A stretch of DNA of 64,000 nucleotides from the NCBI RefSeq assembly GCF_005886345.1, contig NZ_PNEC01000001.1, forward strand, positions 121,884 to 185,883, given 5' to 3'. Position 1 is the first letter of the stretch, and every line of letters begins with the position of its first letter. A program made the position numbers and the translations under genes. This document shows positions 9,482 through 18,968 of the stretch, in pieces. Under the pieces are notes generated by a model. That model did not search any database. It was not told where the DNA came from and worked only from the letters and a program-made list of their open reading frames with translations. The DNA comes from Pseudoalteromonas phenolica. GTDB lineage: Bacteria > Pseudomonadota > Gammaproteobacteria > Enterobacterales > Alteromonadaceae.

Positions 9482-10705
9482 TTACCAAAGTGCCGGATGG
9501 GCAGGTGTTAATTTACAGGCTTTGCTATCAGCAGACGCAGGTGCCTTTCCTGGCTGTGTTTTAGCAAAAGCCGCTTCTAGGTCTGCAAGTAGGTCTGCTA
9601 CTTCCTCAATACCAACAGAAATACGGATCAAAGTATCGCCTACACCTGCTTCTAAGCGTGCTTTAGGTTCCATGCCTGCATGTGTCATGGTCGCTGGGTG
9701 GCAAATTAAACTCTCAACACCGCCTAAAGACTCAGCCAACGAGAACTCTTTCACTGTTGTTAAGAATGCCGCCGCATCTTCAAGACCACCTGCGATATCA
9801 AAACTCACCATGCCACCAAACCCTAACTGCTGCTTTTTAGCCAGTTCGTGTTGCGGGTGTGATCCAAGACCAGGGTAATAAACTTTACGTACGTACTCAG
9901 ACTGCTCTAAGTACTTGGCGATAGCTAAGGCATTTTCTTCGTGTTGCTTAAGACGCACTTTAAGGGTTCTTAAACCACGTAATGTAAGATAACTATCGAA
10001 TGGCGCACCAGTAATACCAATGTTATTTGCCCACCAAGCCAGCTCTTCACCTAACGCTTGAGTTTTCGCAATCACCGCGCCACCAACGACATCAGAATGG
10101 CCGTTAATGTATTTCGTGGTCGAATGCACCACAATATCAACACCAAATGAAATTGGGTTCTGTAGCGCTGGAGATAAAAACGTATTGTCAGCCCCCACTA
10201 AAGCACCCACTGCATGGGCTGCATTCACAACCGCCTCAATATCTGTAAGACGAAGAATTGGGTTACTCGGCGTTTCAATCCAAACCAGTTTAGGTTTGAT
10301 CTCTGCAATTTGTGCAAGACTGTCAGCGCGGGTTAAATCTAAAACTTTTAGTTTTAACAAGCCACGCTTTTCAAGTGAGGTGAATAATCGATAACTACCA
10401 CCATAACAATCATGTGGAATAACTAACGTATCGTCGTGATTTAAAAGTTGTGTTACTAGGTGAACAGCTGCCATACCGGTCGCAGTGATGATGCCTTTTT
10501 CTCCGCCCTCAAGCTGCGCTAGTGTTTCAGCTAGAATATCGCGATTTGGGTTACCGCTACGGCCGTAATCATAATCACGCTTAGTATCGAAATCAGCGAA
10601 CGAATACGTTGTTGAAAGATAAAGAGGAGGCACGACCGCGCCATGATGCTTATCGGCTTCGATACCATGTCTGACTGCGACTGTTGATTTATTGCGTTGG
10701 CTCAT
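9482..10705 (-). CDS. metB: Cystathionine gamma-synthase
   Basis: This 407-residue PLP enzyme of the Cys/Met metabolism family condenses an activated homoserine ester with cysteine to give cystathionine. The PLP lysine is Lys198 in HSTTKYINGH. The Tyr-Arg pair of YGRSGNPN (47-54) and the ETPSNP motif (144-149) are present. O-acetylhomoserine sulfhydrylase is a close paralogue, but the metJ/metBL arrangement favours MetB. The ATG has a strong AGGTGG ribosome-binding site. The first gene of metBL, it sits behind a promoter overlapped by met boxes and is expected to be repressed by MetJ with S-adenosylmethionine. Confidence 0.93.
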   Translation of the reverse strand: MSQRNKSTVAVRHGIEADKHHGAVVPPLYLSTTYSFADFDTKRDYDYGRSGNPNRDILAETLAQLEGGEKGIITATGMAAVHLVTQLLNHDDTLVIPHDCYGGSYRLFTSLEKRGLLKLKVLDLTRADSLAQIAEIKPKLVWIETPSNPILRLTDIEAVVNAAHAVGALVGADNTFLSPALQNPISFGVDIVVHSTTKYINGHSDVVGGAVIAKTQALGEELAWWANNIGITGAPFDSYLTLRGLRTLKVRLKQHEENALAIAKYLEQSEYVRKVYYPGLGSHPQHELAKKQQLGFGGMVSFDIAGGLEDAAAFLTTVKEFSLAESLGGVESLICHPATMTHAGMEPKARLEAGVGDTLIRISVGIEEVADLLADLEAAFAKTQPGKAPASADSKACKLTPAHPALW

Positions 10706-10722
10706 ATCACCACCTAATATAT

Positions 10723-10754
10723 GGATGTTTAGACGTCTAAAAGGTTAGATGATC
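10723..10754. promoter_or_regulatory. MetJ operator (met boxes) in the metB-metJ intergenic region
   Basis: Positions 10731-10738 read AGACGTCT, the exact MetJ consensus met box. The abutting 8-mer 10723-10730 (GGATGTTT) matches 5 of 8, and weaker 8-mers continue to 10754. MetJ dimers bind cooperatively to tandem 8-base boxes, so an array of one perfect and several degraded boxes is normal. The array lies just downstream of the proposed metB -10 element. Confidence 0.88.
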
Positions 10755-10770
10755 AAATTGGAGAAGTCAA
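10742..10770 (-). promoter_or_regulatory. Putative metB promoter
   Basis: On the minus strand a -35 element TTGACT (10770-10765) and a -10-like TAACCT (10747-10742) are separated by 17 bases. The met-box array overlaps the -10 and the initial transcribed region, fitting MetJ repression. The -10 is a weak match, so this is an inference from spacing and context. Confidence 0.5.
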
Positions 10771-11004
10771 AACATTTATACTGCTAAATGGCTATTTAAC
10801 TAGAATTTGACTATCTTTTTTAAACCGATAAAATTTCGCCACCTCGTTAACTAATATTGTTAATAAGACTGGGTTTTTGACCATAAATCGGTACATTAAC
10901 CTTAGTTTGAGTTGGGCGTTAGTCAAACTAAGTCAATTAAAGCCGTCGCAAACGAGCGTAGTCTTATTGGCAGTAATTACTCTAAAGGCATCAGAAAAAA
11001 TATT

Positions 11005-11328
11005 ATGGCTAAATGGAATGGTGAATATATTCACCCTTATGCAGAGCATGGCAAAAAATCAGAGCAAGTGAAGAAGATCACCGTATCTATTCCTTTAAAC
11101 GTTTTAAAAGTATTGACCGATGAGCGTACTCGCCGTCAGGTGAACAACTTGCGCCATGCAACAAACAGCGAGTTACTGTGTGAAGCATTTCTGCATGCCT
11201 TTACGGGTCAACCGTTGCCTAGCGACGAGGACTTACGTAAAGACAATCCTGAGAAGATCCCTGTTGAAGTGCGTAACATTATGAAAGAGATGGGCTTAGA
11301 GATCCCAGAGATTAACGAAGAAGGTTAA
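11005..11328 (+). CDS. metJ: Methionine repressor MetJ
   Basis: The 107-residue ribbon-helix-helix repressor uses S-adenosylmethionine as corepressor. The DNA-contacting beta strand is in [15 protein letters not shown], followed by the helix segment [24 protein letters not shown]. The length matches E. coli MetJ (105). The frame is open further upstream, but the added residues are unlike MetJ and the ATG at 11005 begins the family's MAxWNGEYxxPYAEHG sequence. It is divergent from metBL and probably autoregulated through the met boxes. Confidence 0.95.
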   Translation: MAKWNGEYIHPYAEHGKKSEQVKKITVSIPLNVLKVLTDERTRRQVNNLRHATNSELLCEAFLHAFTGQPLPSDEDLRKDNPEKIPVEVRNIMKEMGLEIPEINEEG

Positions 11329-11360
11329 TCAGCTTTTTTGTTATTACAAAGAAAACATAA

Positions 11361-11385
11361 AAAACCTCGCCATTGCGAGGTTTTT
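11361..11385. terminator. Bidirectional terminator between metJ and the malic enzyme gene
   Basis: The perfect stem AAAACCTCGC / GCGAGGTTTT (11361-11370 and 11375-11384) closes a four-base loop, with a T-run on one side and an A-run on the other. It serves the converging metJ and malic enzyme transcripts. Confidence 0.9.
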
Positions 11386-11408
11386 CATTAATTCAATCTT
11401 GCCTAAGA

Positions 11409-12662
11409 TTAAGATTCAAATTGTGCCATGTAGTTTTCTGGTAAATCGATTTGTGCAACGCCAGAATCAATCGCTGCTTGTGCCACAGCTTTAGCTATGC
11501 GAGGCAATAAACGCGGATCCATTGGCTTAGGAATAATATACTCAGCACCAAACTCTAGCGACTCAACATCGGCTGCTTTAAGCACTTGCTCAGGCACTGG
11601 CTCTTTCGCAATGCCACGGATGGCTTCTACGGCTGCGATCTTCATTTCATCGTTAATCGCTGTTGCACGCACATCAAGTGCACCACGGAAGATAAACGGG
11701 AAACATAAAACGTTGTTAACCTGGTTAGGGTAATCTGAACGACCTGTCGCCATAATTAAATCGTTACGTGCACCATGTGCAACTTCTGGATTAATTTCAG
11801 GGTCAGGGTTTGAACAAGCAAATACTACTGGCTTGTCTGCCATAAGCTTTAGGTCTTCTGGAGAAAGTAAATCAGGGCCAGATACACCCACAAACACATC
11901 TGCTTCTGCAATAACGTCTTGAAGCGTACGCTTATCAGTGTTGTTAGCAAATAGCTTTTTATATTCGTTTAAGTCATCACGACGCGTATGGATAACGCCT
12001 TTACGGTCTAGCATGTAAATGTGCTCACGCTGTGCACCACATTTAATCAGCAGTTCCATACATGCGATTGCTGCAGCACCTGCACCTAAACATACAATGA
12101 TAGCGTCGTGGATGTCTTTACCTTGTACTTCAAGTGCATTCAACATACCCGCAGCAGTTACAATCGCTGTACCATGCTGGTCGTCGTGGAATACAGGAAT
12201 ATCACAACGTTCTATGAGCGCTTTTTCAATCTCAAAACACTCTGGTGCTTTAATATCTTCAAGGTTGATACCACCAAAAGTGTCTGCAATATTCGCAACC
12301 GTGTTAATAAAGTCTTCTGTAGTGCGGTGCTTTACTTCAATGTCGATTGAATCTAAGCCCGCAAAACGTTTGAATAGTAGCGCTTTACCTTCCATGACTG
12401 GTTTAGAAGCAAGTGGGCCTAAGTTACCTAAACCTAAAATTGCAGTGCCATTACTGATCACCGCAACCATATTGCCTTTACCTGTATATCGGTAAGCATT
12501 AGCAGGATCTGCAGCAATTTCTCGAACCGGCTCAGCCACACCTGGGCTGTAGGCCAACGCAAGATCTTTAACTGTTTCGGCTGGTTTAGTTAATTCAACA
12601 CTGATTTTACCTGGAACGGGATGAGCGTGGTAATGTAAAGCTTGTTCACGAAAGTCTGACAT
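11409..12662 (-). CDS. Malic enzyme, short MaeB type without phosphotransacetylase domain
   Basis: The 417-residue enzyme oxidatively decarboxylates malate to pyruvate with NAD(P). The N-terminus (VPGKISVELTKP, then DLALAYSPGVAEP) and the segment VISNGTAILGLGNLG match the catalytic half of E. coli MaeB. The nucleotide-binding IVCLGAGAAAIACMELL region follows near residues 190-205. E. coli MaeB is about 759 residues and carries a C-terminal PTA-like domain that is absent here. The stop is natural and a terminator follows directly, so this is a one-domain form rather than a truncation. Cofactor preference cannot be read from the sequence. Confidence 0.93.
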   Translation of the reverse strand: MSDFREQALHYHAHPVPGKISVELTKPAETVKDLALAYSPGVAEPVREIAADPANAYRYTGKGNMVAVISNGTAILGLGNLGPLASKPVMEGKALLFKRFAGLDSIDIEVKHRTTEDFINTVANIADTFGGINLEDIKAPECFEIEKALIERCDIPVFHDDQHGTAIVTAAGMLNALEVQGKDIHDAIIVCLGAGAAAIACMELLIKCGAQREHIYMLDRKGVIHTRRDDLNEYKKLFANNTDKRTLQDVIAEADVFVGVSGPDLLSPEDLKLMADKPVVFACSNPDPEINPEVAHGARNDLIMATGRSDYPNQVNNVLCFPFIFRGALDVRATAINDEMKIAAVEAIRGIAKEPVPEQVLKAADVESLEFGAEYIIPKPMDPRLLPRIAKAVAQAAIDSGVAQIDLPENYMAQFES

Positions 12663-13222
12663 GACGCGATTTTTTCCTGCAAAGAAGTTAAAAGTGAGAG
12701 TGAAATAATTCGCAATAACTAAAAGATACTCGCTTTCTAGATATATTCAAGCAATTTCAGGTCTATCCACTTTTTAGCGAAATTTATCTGCAAGATGCCG
12801 TAATTTTGCAGATTTTATGAAACATTCTTTTAGCTTTTTTGACATTTCACTGACCTAAAAAAGGGTCAATACGTTTAATAAACCAGCAATTTATACGACT
12901 AAAAATGTCACCATACTAAACATAGAAAGAAAACCCAACTTAGCTACATTTACTGCATTTTAGACTCTTTTAAATACATTTAGATAACTTTAACTCTAAA
13001 AAAAACCAGTTAAAGCAACCATATCTTTGAGAAAGCTAAAGTCAATCTCGATAAAAAGTGCAAAGTTATGCATTTAGTTATTACGCCATTTTCTACGGCT
13101 GTGCTACGAAAAGGGTTTGATGTATCAGAAATAATTTTGCAGAAGAACGATCAGATAAGCAATGCTAAGCAAGCTGGAAATAATGAATATTCAGAAGATT
13201 AATGAGATTCAGACATAAAAAA
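12663..13222. other. AT-rich intergenic region between malic enzyme gene and rpmE terminator
   Basis: About 560 bases hold no convincing gene. An 8-base perfect inverted repeat (ATCTGCAA 12786-12793, TTGCAGAT 12806-12813) lies about 125 bases upstream of the malic enzyme start and could be an operator. A 44-codon plus-strand frame at 13068-13202 has no good ribosome-binding site and no recognised product. The malic enzyme promoter must lie in this stretch. Confidence 0.6.
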
Positions 13223-13240
13223 AGCACCCAAATGGGTGCC
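13223..13240 (-). terminator. rpmE terminator
   Basis: The hairpin GCACCCA (13224-13230) with TGGGTGC (13233-13239) is followed on the minus strand by a run of seven Ts (13222-13216). It lies 20 bases downstream of the rpmE stop. Confidence 0.88.
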
Positions 13241-13259
13241 TTTCTCAAACAAGCGATGC

Positions 13260-13475
13260 TTATTTCTTGCTGCTAAGAGCACCGAAACGCTTGTTGAAGC
13301 GATCAACACGACCACCTGTATCAAGGATCTTCTGCTTACCAGTGTAGAACGGGTGACATGCAGAACATACGTCTAGGTGAATGTCTTTACATAGTGTTGA
13401 ACGAGTTTCGAATTTGTTACCACATGAACAAGTTGCTGTGATTGACTCGTACTTAGGGTGGATACCTTCTTTCAT
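13260..13475 (-). CDS. rpmE: 50S ribosomal protein L31 (zinc-binding type)
   Basis: This 71-residue ribosomal protein has the four zinc-ligand cysteines of the C+ form of L31: Cys16, Cys18, Cys37 and Cys40. It contacts 5S rRNA and helps form the bridge between subunits. The C+ form is commonly replaced by a Cys-less paralogue under zinc limitation; no such paralogue is in this window. It is monocistronic, with its own terminator, and divergent from priA. Confidence 0.97.
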   Translation of the reverse strand: MKEGIHPKYESITATCSCGNKFETRSTLCKDIHLDVCSACHPFYTGKQKILDTGGRVDRFNKRFGALSSKK

Positions 13476-13729
13476 AGTAAACCTCTAGGTTAGGCCGTAT
13501 CGCTCTCCAAACCCGAAGTTTGGCACCATACGTAGTTATATTCAAATTAGTGGACGCGTATTCTATTGAAGTAGTCCGAGATCTACAAGCAATAATTGCA
13601 CAAAAAGTAAATAAATTCGGCGTTCATTGCACCCAATCCATTGAACAGCAATTTACCTCGCGTTTTTCACTGGGATTTCAAGGTCTGCTTTAGTACATTA
13701 TAACCATCTACTGCCATGTTCGAATATTC

Positions 13730-15901
13730 ATGCTATTTGTTGAAGTTGCCCTAAAAGTCCCACTACATAGAACCTTTGATTATAAAATCGACCCGAATAT
13801 CACAGTTCAAAAAGGCTGTCGTGTATGGGTGACTTTTGCCAATAGAAAATTGGTCGCCATGGTCGTTGACATCAAGACTCAGTCAGATGTGCCCGATAAT
13901 AAAATCAAAGCCATTACCTCTGTCATTGATGAGCGCCCTATTATCAGTGATGCTTATCTTACCTTTTTGAAATTTACAGCACGTTATTATTGCCACTCGC
14001 TAGGCGAAACCATTTTTACTGCGCTACCCGCATCTTTGCGTCAAGGTGAACACCCAGATAAAACCCAAGTGCCCGATTACACTCTCACTGAGGAAGGAAA
14101 GGCATCTCCCAAGCTTCGCGCTAAAAAGCAATTAGCATTGATTGAGCATTTAAAAGGCTCGGGCGTAACGAGCCTCACTGAGTTAAAAGCATTAGGGTTT
14201 ACAACACAACAAATTAAACCGCTCAAAGAGAAAGGCTTAATCACAGAAGCCATTAACCACTGTGAAGCTTGGTCGTCAGACACACTTGAGATTGCAAGCA
14301 AACCGCGCCTCAATGAAGAGCAAGCTGCCATTTGTGCTGCCGTTAATCAACAAGCAGGGTATCGCTCTTTCTTAATTGAAGGGATCACGGGCAGTGGAAA
14401 AACTGAAGTTTATTTACAATGTTTAGAGAAAATACTTAATGCTGGTAAACAGGCCTTGGTTTTAGTACCAGAAATTGGCCTGACGCCACAAACTGTCAAC
14501 CGCTTCAGGCGCCGCTTCCCAAATACTCCCATTGATTTATGGCATTCAAATTTAACCGATAATGAGCGTTTACACACTTGGCGGCGCGCTGAGCAAGGTA
14601 GTAGCGCGCTAGTTATCGCAACTCGCTCAGGGATTTTCTTACCTTTAAAAAGCTTAGGCATGGTCGTGGTAGATGAAGAACATGACGGGTCTTTCAAGCA
14701 GCAAGATGGACTGCGTTATCACGCTCGAGACTTGGCTGTTTTCCGCTGTGCGACACAGCAAATACCGCTTTTATTAGGCACTGCAACCCCTGCACTAGAA
14801 ACCCTACACAATGCACTCAGTGACAAATATCAATTAGTGTCGCTGACTAAACGTGCGCAAACCAAAGTAGATAACGCCTACTTGTTGGTTGATATGAAAG
14901 GCCAGCCGCATCAAAATGGTTTTGCACCAACCACTTTACAACATATTGAACGTACGCTTGCACGTGGTAAGCAAGTCATGGTGTTTTTAAACCGACGGGG
15001 TTATGCGCCAACTTTAATGTGTCATGAGTGTGGCTGGCTCAGCGAGTGTCACCGCTGTAGTGCCAGTGCCACCTACCATAAAGGCATGTCACGCTTAGTA
15101 TGCCATCACTGTGGTGAGCAAAGCTATGTGCCACCCCAGTGTGTTGACTGTGGCAGTACCAATATTTTGCCAGTGGGTTTGGGCACTGAACAAGTTGAAC
15201 AGTTTTTAGAATTGCAATTTCCCGACACGCCACTGAGCCGTATAGATCGAGATTCAACCCGCCGTAAAGGCGCACTCGAAGAAGCCCTCAATGAAATTAA
15301 TGAAGGTGGCGCACGTATTCTGGTTGGTACTCAAATGCTGGCGAAAGGTCACCACTTTGCCGATGTCAGCCTAGTGGTTATCTTAGATGTCGACAGTGGT
15401 TTATACAGTAGTGACTTTAGAGCTACAGAACATATGGCTCAATTAATAACTCAAGTTGCTGGACGCGCTGGGCGCAGTGGCGAACCCGGCACGGTATTAT
15501 TACAGACTCATTATTGCGAACACCCGCTGTTACAAGATCTAGTCAATAATGGCTACGGCGACTTTGCCCGTTATGCACTCAAAGAGCGTGAAGAAGTTGC
15601 CTTACCACCATTTTCTTTCTTAGCTTTAATACGCGCCGAAGCTAACAATGCCAAATTAGTCATCGACTTTTTATCGGATCTGGTTCCTGCAAGCCCATTC
15701 TCTGGTATACAATTGCTCGGACCAATTCCCGCGCCGATGGAGCGCGTGGCAGGAAAATATCGATATCAATTACATATTCAAGCGCAGGACCGTGCAATTC
15801 TTCATAGTTATTTAACTCAGTTATTGGCTTATGTAGATAAACACCCCTTAGCAAACCGACTGCGCTGGAGTATAGACATAGATCCTATGGATACTTATTA
15901 A
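13730..15901 (+). CDS. priA: Primosomal protein N' (replication restart helicase PriA)
   Basis: PriA recognises stalled or recombined replication forks and reloads the replisome. In 723 residues (E. coli 732) the sequence shows the N-terminal 3' DNA-end binding domain (VEVALKVPLHRTFDYKI), Walker A GITGSGKT at 218-225, the DEEH box at 315-318, a zinc-binding insert with paired cysteines between about 430 and 475, and the helicase motif around VGTQMLAKGHHF. It starts an apparent priA-ftsN-hslV-hslU cluster, the same neighbourhood as in E. coli apart from cytR. Confidence 0.97.
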   Translation: MLFVEVALKVPLHRTFDYKIDPNITVQKGCRVWVTFANRKLVAMVVDIKTQSDVPDNKIKAITSVIDERPIISDAYLTFLKFTARYYCHSLGETIFTALPASLRQGEHPDKTQVPDYTLTEEGKASPKLRAKKQLALIEHLKGSGVTSLTELKALGFTTQQIKPLKEKGLITEAINHCEAWSSDTLEIASKPRLNEEQAAICAAVNQQAGYRSFLIEGITGSGKTEVYLQCLEKILNAGKQALVLVPEIGLTPQTVNRFRRRFPNTPIDLWHSNLTDNERLHTWRRAEQGSSALVIATRSGIFLPLKSLGMVVVDEEHDGSFKQQDGLRYHARDLAVFRCATQQIPLLLGTATPALETLHNALSDKYQLVSLTKRAQTKVDNAYLLVDMKGQPHQNGFAPTTLQHIERTLARGKQVMVFLNRRGYAPTLMCHECGWLSECHRCSASATYHKGMSRLVCHHCGEQSYVPPQCVDCGSTNILPVGLGTEQVEQFLELQFPDTPLSRIDRDSTRRKGALEEALNEINEGGARILVGTQMLAKGHHFADVSLVVILDVDSGLYSSDFRATEHMAQLITQVAGRAGRSGEPGTVLLQTHYCEHPLLQDLVNNGYGDFARYALKEREEVALPPFSFLALIRAEANNAKLVIDFLSDLVPASPFSGIQLLGPIPAPMERVAGKYRYQLHIQAQDRAILHSYLTQLLAYVDKHPLANRLRWSIDIDPMDTY

Positions 15902-15908
15902 GTAACTT

Positions 15909-16442
15909 ATGGCACAACACGACTTTATAAATAAAAAGCCAAAAGGCAGAAATACCAAAAAAGCGGCGCCTAGCCCAAAACCCGTCTCAAAATTGCTTAT
16001 CTTGCTGGCCTTACTGCTCGTTGGCGGTTTTGCATATAGTCTTTGGTATATCACACAAAATGCCGATCCTAAAAAAGTAGAAGAAGCCGCCAAACCAATT
16101 GCCAAAAAAGAACAACCAGTGGTGAAACCTAAGCCTAAAGATCCTGACTTTATTCAAGAAATTAAAGACGCAGAAATCAAAGTCGAGATTAAAGAAATCA
16201 AAAAACGCGGTCCATACCAGATGCAGTGTGGTTCATTCAGAAAACACGAAGACGCAGAGAGCATGAAAGCACAAATTGCTTTTGTTGGCCTAGTTGCTGA
16301 AATCCGCAGAACCGAAGGGTCAAATGGTGTCTGGTTTAGAGTACGTCTAGGCCCTTATGAAAATAAGCGACAAGCGGAAAGCGATAAAAATAAGCTCAAG
16401 CGTATCAACATCGTAAGCTGTGGAATTTGGGGCTGGACTTGA
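15909..16442 (+). CDS. ftsN: SPOR-domain cell division protein, FtsN-like
   Basis: The 177-residue bitopic protein has a basic cytoplasmic tail (1-28), one membrane helix (about 30-50), a charged Lys/Glu-rich periplasmic linker (about 55-100) and a C-terminal SPOR domain (about 100-177, with MQCGSFRKHEDAESMKAQI and RVRLGPYENKRQAESDKNKL). SPOR domains bind denuded glycan at the septum. FtsN activates septal peptidoglycan synthesis. The position between priA and hslV matches E. coli ftsN, but the protein is much shorter (E. coli 319) because the linker is short. Confidence 0.85.
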   Translation: MAQHDFINKKPKGRNTKKAAPSPKPVSKLLILLALLLVGGFAYSLWYITQNADPKKVEEAAKPIAKKEQPVVKPKPKDPDFIQEIKDAEIKVEIKEIKKRGPYQMQCGSFRKHEDAESMKAQIAFVGLVAEIRRTEGSNGVWFRVRLGPYENKRQAESDKNKLKRINIVSCGIWGWT

Positions 16443-16526
16443 TTTCTCACTAACAGCCCATATACCTACAGCAATCTAAGATATTTAAGTAAGACAAGTG
16501 TGAGTTAACGCACAGTAAGGAATTTT

Positions 16527-17045
16527 ATGACTACTATCGTAAGCGTGCGTCGTGACGACAAAGTTGTTATCGGCGGCGATGGTCAAGTGTCACTTGGCAA
16601 TACAGTAATGAAAGGTAATGCCAAAAAAGTACGCCGTCTTTATAACGGTAAAGTATTAGCGGGTTTTGCCGGTGGTACTGCAGATGCATTTACATTATTT
16701 GAGCGCTTTGAAAGCAAACTAGAAATGCACCAAGGCCATTTAACCAAAGCAGCTGTGGAAATGGCGAAAGACTGGCGTAGCGACCGCGCGCTTCGTAAAC
16801 TAGAAGCCCTGTTGGCAGTTGCTGATGAAACCGCTTCATTGATCATCACAGGTAACGGTGACGTAGTGCAACCAGAGCATGATTTAATCGCCATTGGTAG
16901 TGGTGGTAACTTTGCACAATCTGCTGCAACTGCACTGTTAGAGAATACAGAGCTAAGTGCACGTGAAATTGTAGAAAAAAGCCTAAAAATTGCTGGCGAT
17001 ATTTGCGTATTCACTAATAATTTCCAAACCATCGAAGAACTATAG
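16527..17045 (+). CDS. hslV: ATP-dependent protease subunit HslV (ClpQ)
   Basis: This 172-residue proteasome-beta-like peptidase forms the HslV dodecamer of the HslUV protease. After removal of Met1, Thr2 of [12 protein letters not shown] becomes the N-terminal catalytic nucleophile. The [20 protein letters not shown] segment and [17 protein letters not shown] are diagnostic. A good AAGGA ribosome-binding site precedes the ATG. hslU begins nine bases after the stop, so the two subunits are co-transcribed. Confidence 0.98.
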   Translation: MTTIVSVRRDDKVVIGGDGQVSLGNTVMKGNAKKVRRLYNGKVLAGFAGGTADAFTLFERFESKLEMHQGHLTKAAVEMAKDWRSDRALRKLEALLAVADETASLIITGNGDVVQPEHDLIAIGSGGNFAQSAATALLENTELSAREIVEKSLKIAGDICVFTNNFQTIEEL

Positions 17046-17054
17046 AGGATTGCC

Positions 17055-18383
17055 ATGACTGCGATGACCCCAAGAGAGATCGTGCACGAGTTAGATCAGC
17101 ACATTATCGGTCAAGATAAAGCCAAAAAAGCCGTGGCAATTGCACTTCGTAACCGCTGGCGTCGTATGCAACTTAACGATGATTTACGCTCTGAAGTTAC
17201 ACCAAAGAATATTCTAATGATCGGCCCAACAGGTGTCGGTAAAACGGAGATTGCACGCCGTTTAGCAAAACTTGCAAATGCGCCTTTCCTGAAAGTTGAA
17301 GCAACTAAATTCACAGAAGTGGGCTATGTAGGTAAAGAAGTTGAAACTATCATCCGTGATCTTGTTGACATCTCAATCAAAATGACGCGTGAGCAACAAG
17401 CGAAAAAGCACCAACACCGTGCTGAAGAAGCCGCTGAGGAGCGCATTCTTGATGCGCTACTTCCACCTGCGAAAGACGCCTGGGGCGAAGCTCAGCCTGC
17501 AGAAAATAGCAGCACACGCCAAGTATTCCGTAAGAAATTACGTGAAGGTCAGCTAGACGACAAAGAAATTGACATTGATGTTGCTGAAGTTGCACCTCAA
17601 GTTGAGATCATGGCACCACCAGGTATGGAAGAAATGACCAACCAACTACAAGGTCTATTCCAAAACATGAGTGGCGACAAACGCAAGAGCCGTAAGCTGA
17701 AAATCAAAGATGCGTTCAAGCTTCTTGTTGAAGAAGAAGCCGCTAAAATGGTGAATCAAGAAGAGCTGAAAGAACAAGCTATTTTTGCCGTAGAGCAAAA
17801 TGGCATTGTGTTCATTGATGAAATCGACAAAATCTGTAAGCGTGGTGAAGCACAAGGTCCAGACGTGAGTCGCGAAGGTGTTCAACGTGACTTACTGCCT
17901 CTAATAGAAGGTTCAACGGTCAGCACGAAACATGGCATGGTTAAAACTGACCACATTCTTTTCATAGCCTCTGGTGCATTCCAAATGGCAAAGCCGTCAG
18001 ACTTAATCCCTGAGTTACAAGGCCGTCTACCTATTCGTGTAGAACTTGAAGCTCTATCTGCAGCTGACTTCAAGCGCATTCTTACTGAACCACATGCGTC
18101 GCTTACTGAACAACAACAAGCACTACTTGGCACTGAGCAAGTGACTATCGACTTCACAGATGATGCGCTCACTAAGATTGCAGAAGCAGCATGGCAAGTA
18201 AACGAGAAAACAGAAAACATCGGTGCACGCCGCCTTCACACTGTGATGGAAAAGCTAATGGAAGAAATCTCTTTTGATGCTTCTGAGAAGACAGGCACAA
18301 CGCTTTCTATCGATGCAAGCTATGTTGAGCAGCATTTAGATATGCTGGTACAAGATGAAGACTTAAGCCGCTTTATTCTTTAA
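17055..18383 (+). CDS. hslU: ATP-dependent protease ATPase subunit HslU (ClpY)
   Basis: The 442-residue AAA+ unfoldase feeds substrates into HslV. Walker A is GPTGVGKT at 57-64, Walker B is [11 protein letters not shown] near 251-261, and the I domain with its charged insert lies between. The C-terminus (DEDLSRFIL) matches the conserved HslU tail that docks into HslV. In other bacteria hslVU belongs to the heat-shock regulon; no sigma-32 promoter was confidently identified here. A strong terminator follows. Confidence 0.98.
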   Translation: MTAMTPREIVHELDQHIIGQDKAKKAVAIALRNRWRRMQLNDDLRSEVTPKNILMIGPTGVGKTEIARRLAKLANAPFLKVEATKFTEVGYVGKEVETIIRDLVDISIKMTREQQAKKHQHRAEEAAEERILDALLPPAKDAWGEAQPAENSSTRQVFRKKLREGQLDDKEIDIDVAEVAPQVEIMAPPGMEEMTNQLQGLFQNMSGDKRKSRKLKIKDAFKLLVEEEAAKMVNQEELKEQAIFAVEQNGIVFIDEIDKICKRGEAQGPDVSREGVQRDLLPLIEGSTVSTKHGMVKTDHILFIASGAFQMAKPSDLIPELQGRLPIRVELEALSAADFKRILTEPHASLTEQQQALLGTEQVTIDFTDDALTKIAEAAWQVNEKTENIGARRLHTVMEKLMEEISFDASEKTGTTLSIDASYVEQHLDMLVQDEDLSRFIL

Positions 18384-18410
18384 ATTTAGTAAAGATTATG
18401 CGCTACTATT

Positions 18411-18435
18411 AAGCGGGGCCTGTGCCCCGCTTTTT
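18411..18435 (+). terminator. hslVU terminator
   Basis: The GC-rich stem AAGCGGGGC / GCCCCGCTT (18411-18419 and 18424-18432) with a four-base loop is followed by a T-run, 28 bases after the hslU stop. Confidence 0.93.
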
Positions 18436-18470
18436 GTAAGATATAAATAAAATACTCATTGAGAACAGTC

Positions 18471-18854
18471 ATGTATATTGTCAATAAACTTCACTACCAT
18501 ACTGTATCTAAAGCGCTCGACATTTATTTCGATGATGAGAAAGTATTCACGTTAAGCTGTGAGTATTTAAGAACTCACTCTCCTTCTGCTGAAGTGCAAG
18601 GACATGGCAATCAGTCTAAAGATCCACTGAACTTGGTGTTAAATAAGCAAGATGTAGCCATCAAAAAACTTGAGCCCGTTGGACATTATGCTGTGAGACT
18701 TATTTTTGATGATGGCCATGACTCCGGGCTGTATAGCTGGCAGTACTTACGTGCACTATCAGAAGAACAGACTGAACGTTGGCAAAGATACCAAGCAAGA
18801 ATTGAAGACTATCACGCCAATCAAGATCGTATTCCAATCAAGTTCACGCCCTAG
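18471..18854 (+). CDS. DUF971 family protein
   Basis: The 127-residue protein matches the DUF971 / gamma-butyrobetaine hydroxylase-like N-terminal domain: LHYHTVSKALDIYFDD, then FTLSCEYLRTHSPSAEVQGHG and a C-terminal IFDDGHDSGLYSWQYLR. In larger enzymes this fold is a small accessory domain; stand-alone copies beside hslUV are common in gammaproteobacteria and their biochemical role is not established. I chose ATG 18471 because GAGA sits six bases upstream; an in-frame TTG at 18459 is possible. Confidence 0.88.
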   Translation: MYIVNKLHYHTVSKALDIYFDDEKVFTLSCEYLRTHSPSAEVQGHGNQSKDPLNLVLNKQDVAIKKLEPVGHYAVRLIFDDGHDSGLYSWQYLRALSEEQTERWQRYQARIEDYHANQDRIPIKFTP

Positions 18855-18880
18855 CCTAGAGCGCTAAAACATAAATATAA

Positions 18881-18906
18881 AAAAACGCAGCAAACGCTGC
18901 GTTTTT
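18881..18906. terminator. Bidirectional terminator between the DUF971 gene and the chemoreceptor gene
   Basis: The perfect stem AAAAACGCAGC / GCTGCGTTTTT (18881-18891 and 18896-18906) has a four-base loop and lies between two converging genes. Confidence 0.92.
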
Positions 18907-18968
18907 AGTGCTCATTAACAAGCTAGTGGCATTACTAAATAACGGTACTTTTTTAATATCGATGCTAA

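Noticed and set aside
9522..9878. 118-codon plus-strand frame inside metB
   Set aside because: It is antisense to a well-conserved enzyme and its composition is a mirror of the metB codons.
10912..11004. Upstream extension of metJ
   Set aside because: The added residues do not resemble MetJ and the ATG at 11005 gives the family N-terminus and length.
12019..12495. 158-codon plus-strand frame inside the malic enzyme gene
   Set aside because: Shadow of a conserved gene; Ser/Pro-rich translation without any domain.
13068..13202. 44-codon frame in the malic enzyme-rpmE spacer
   Set aside because: No good ribosome-binding site and no recognised sequence; kept only as a note in the intergenic entry.
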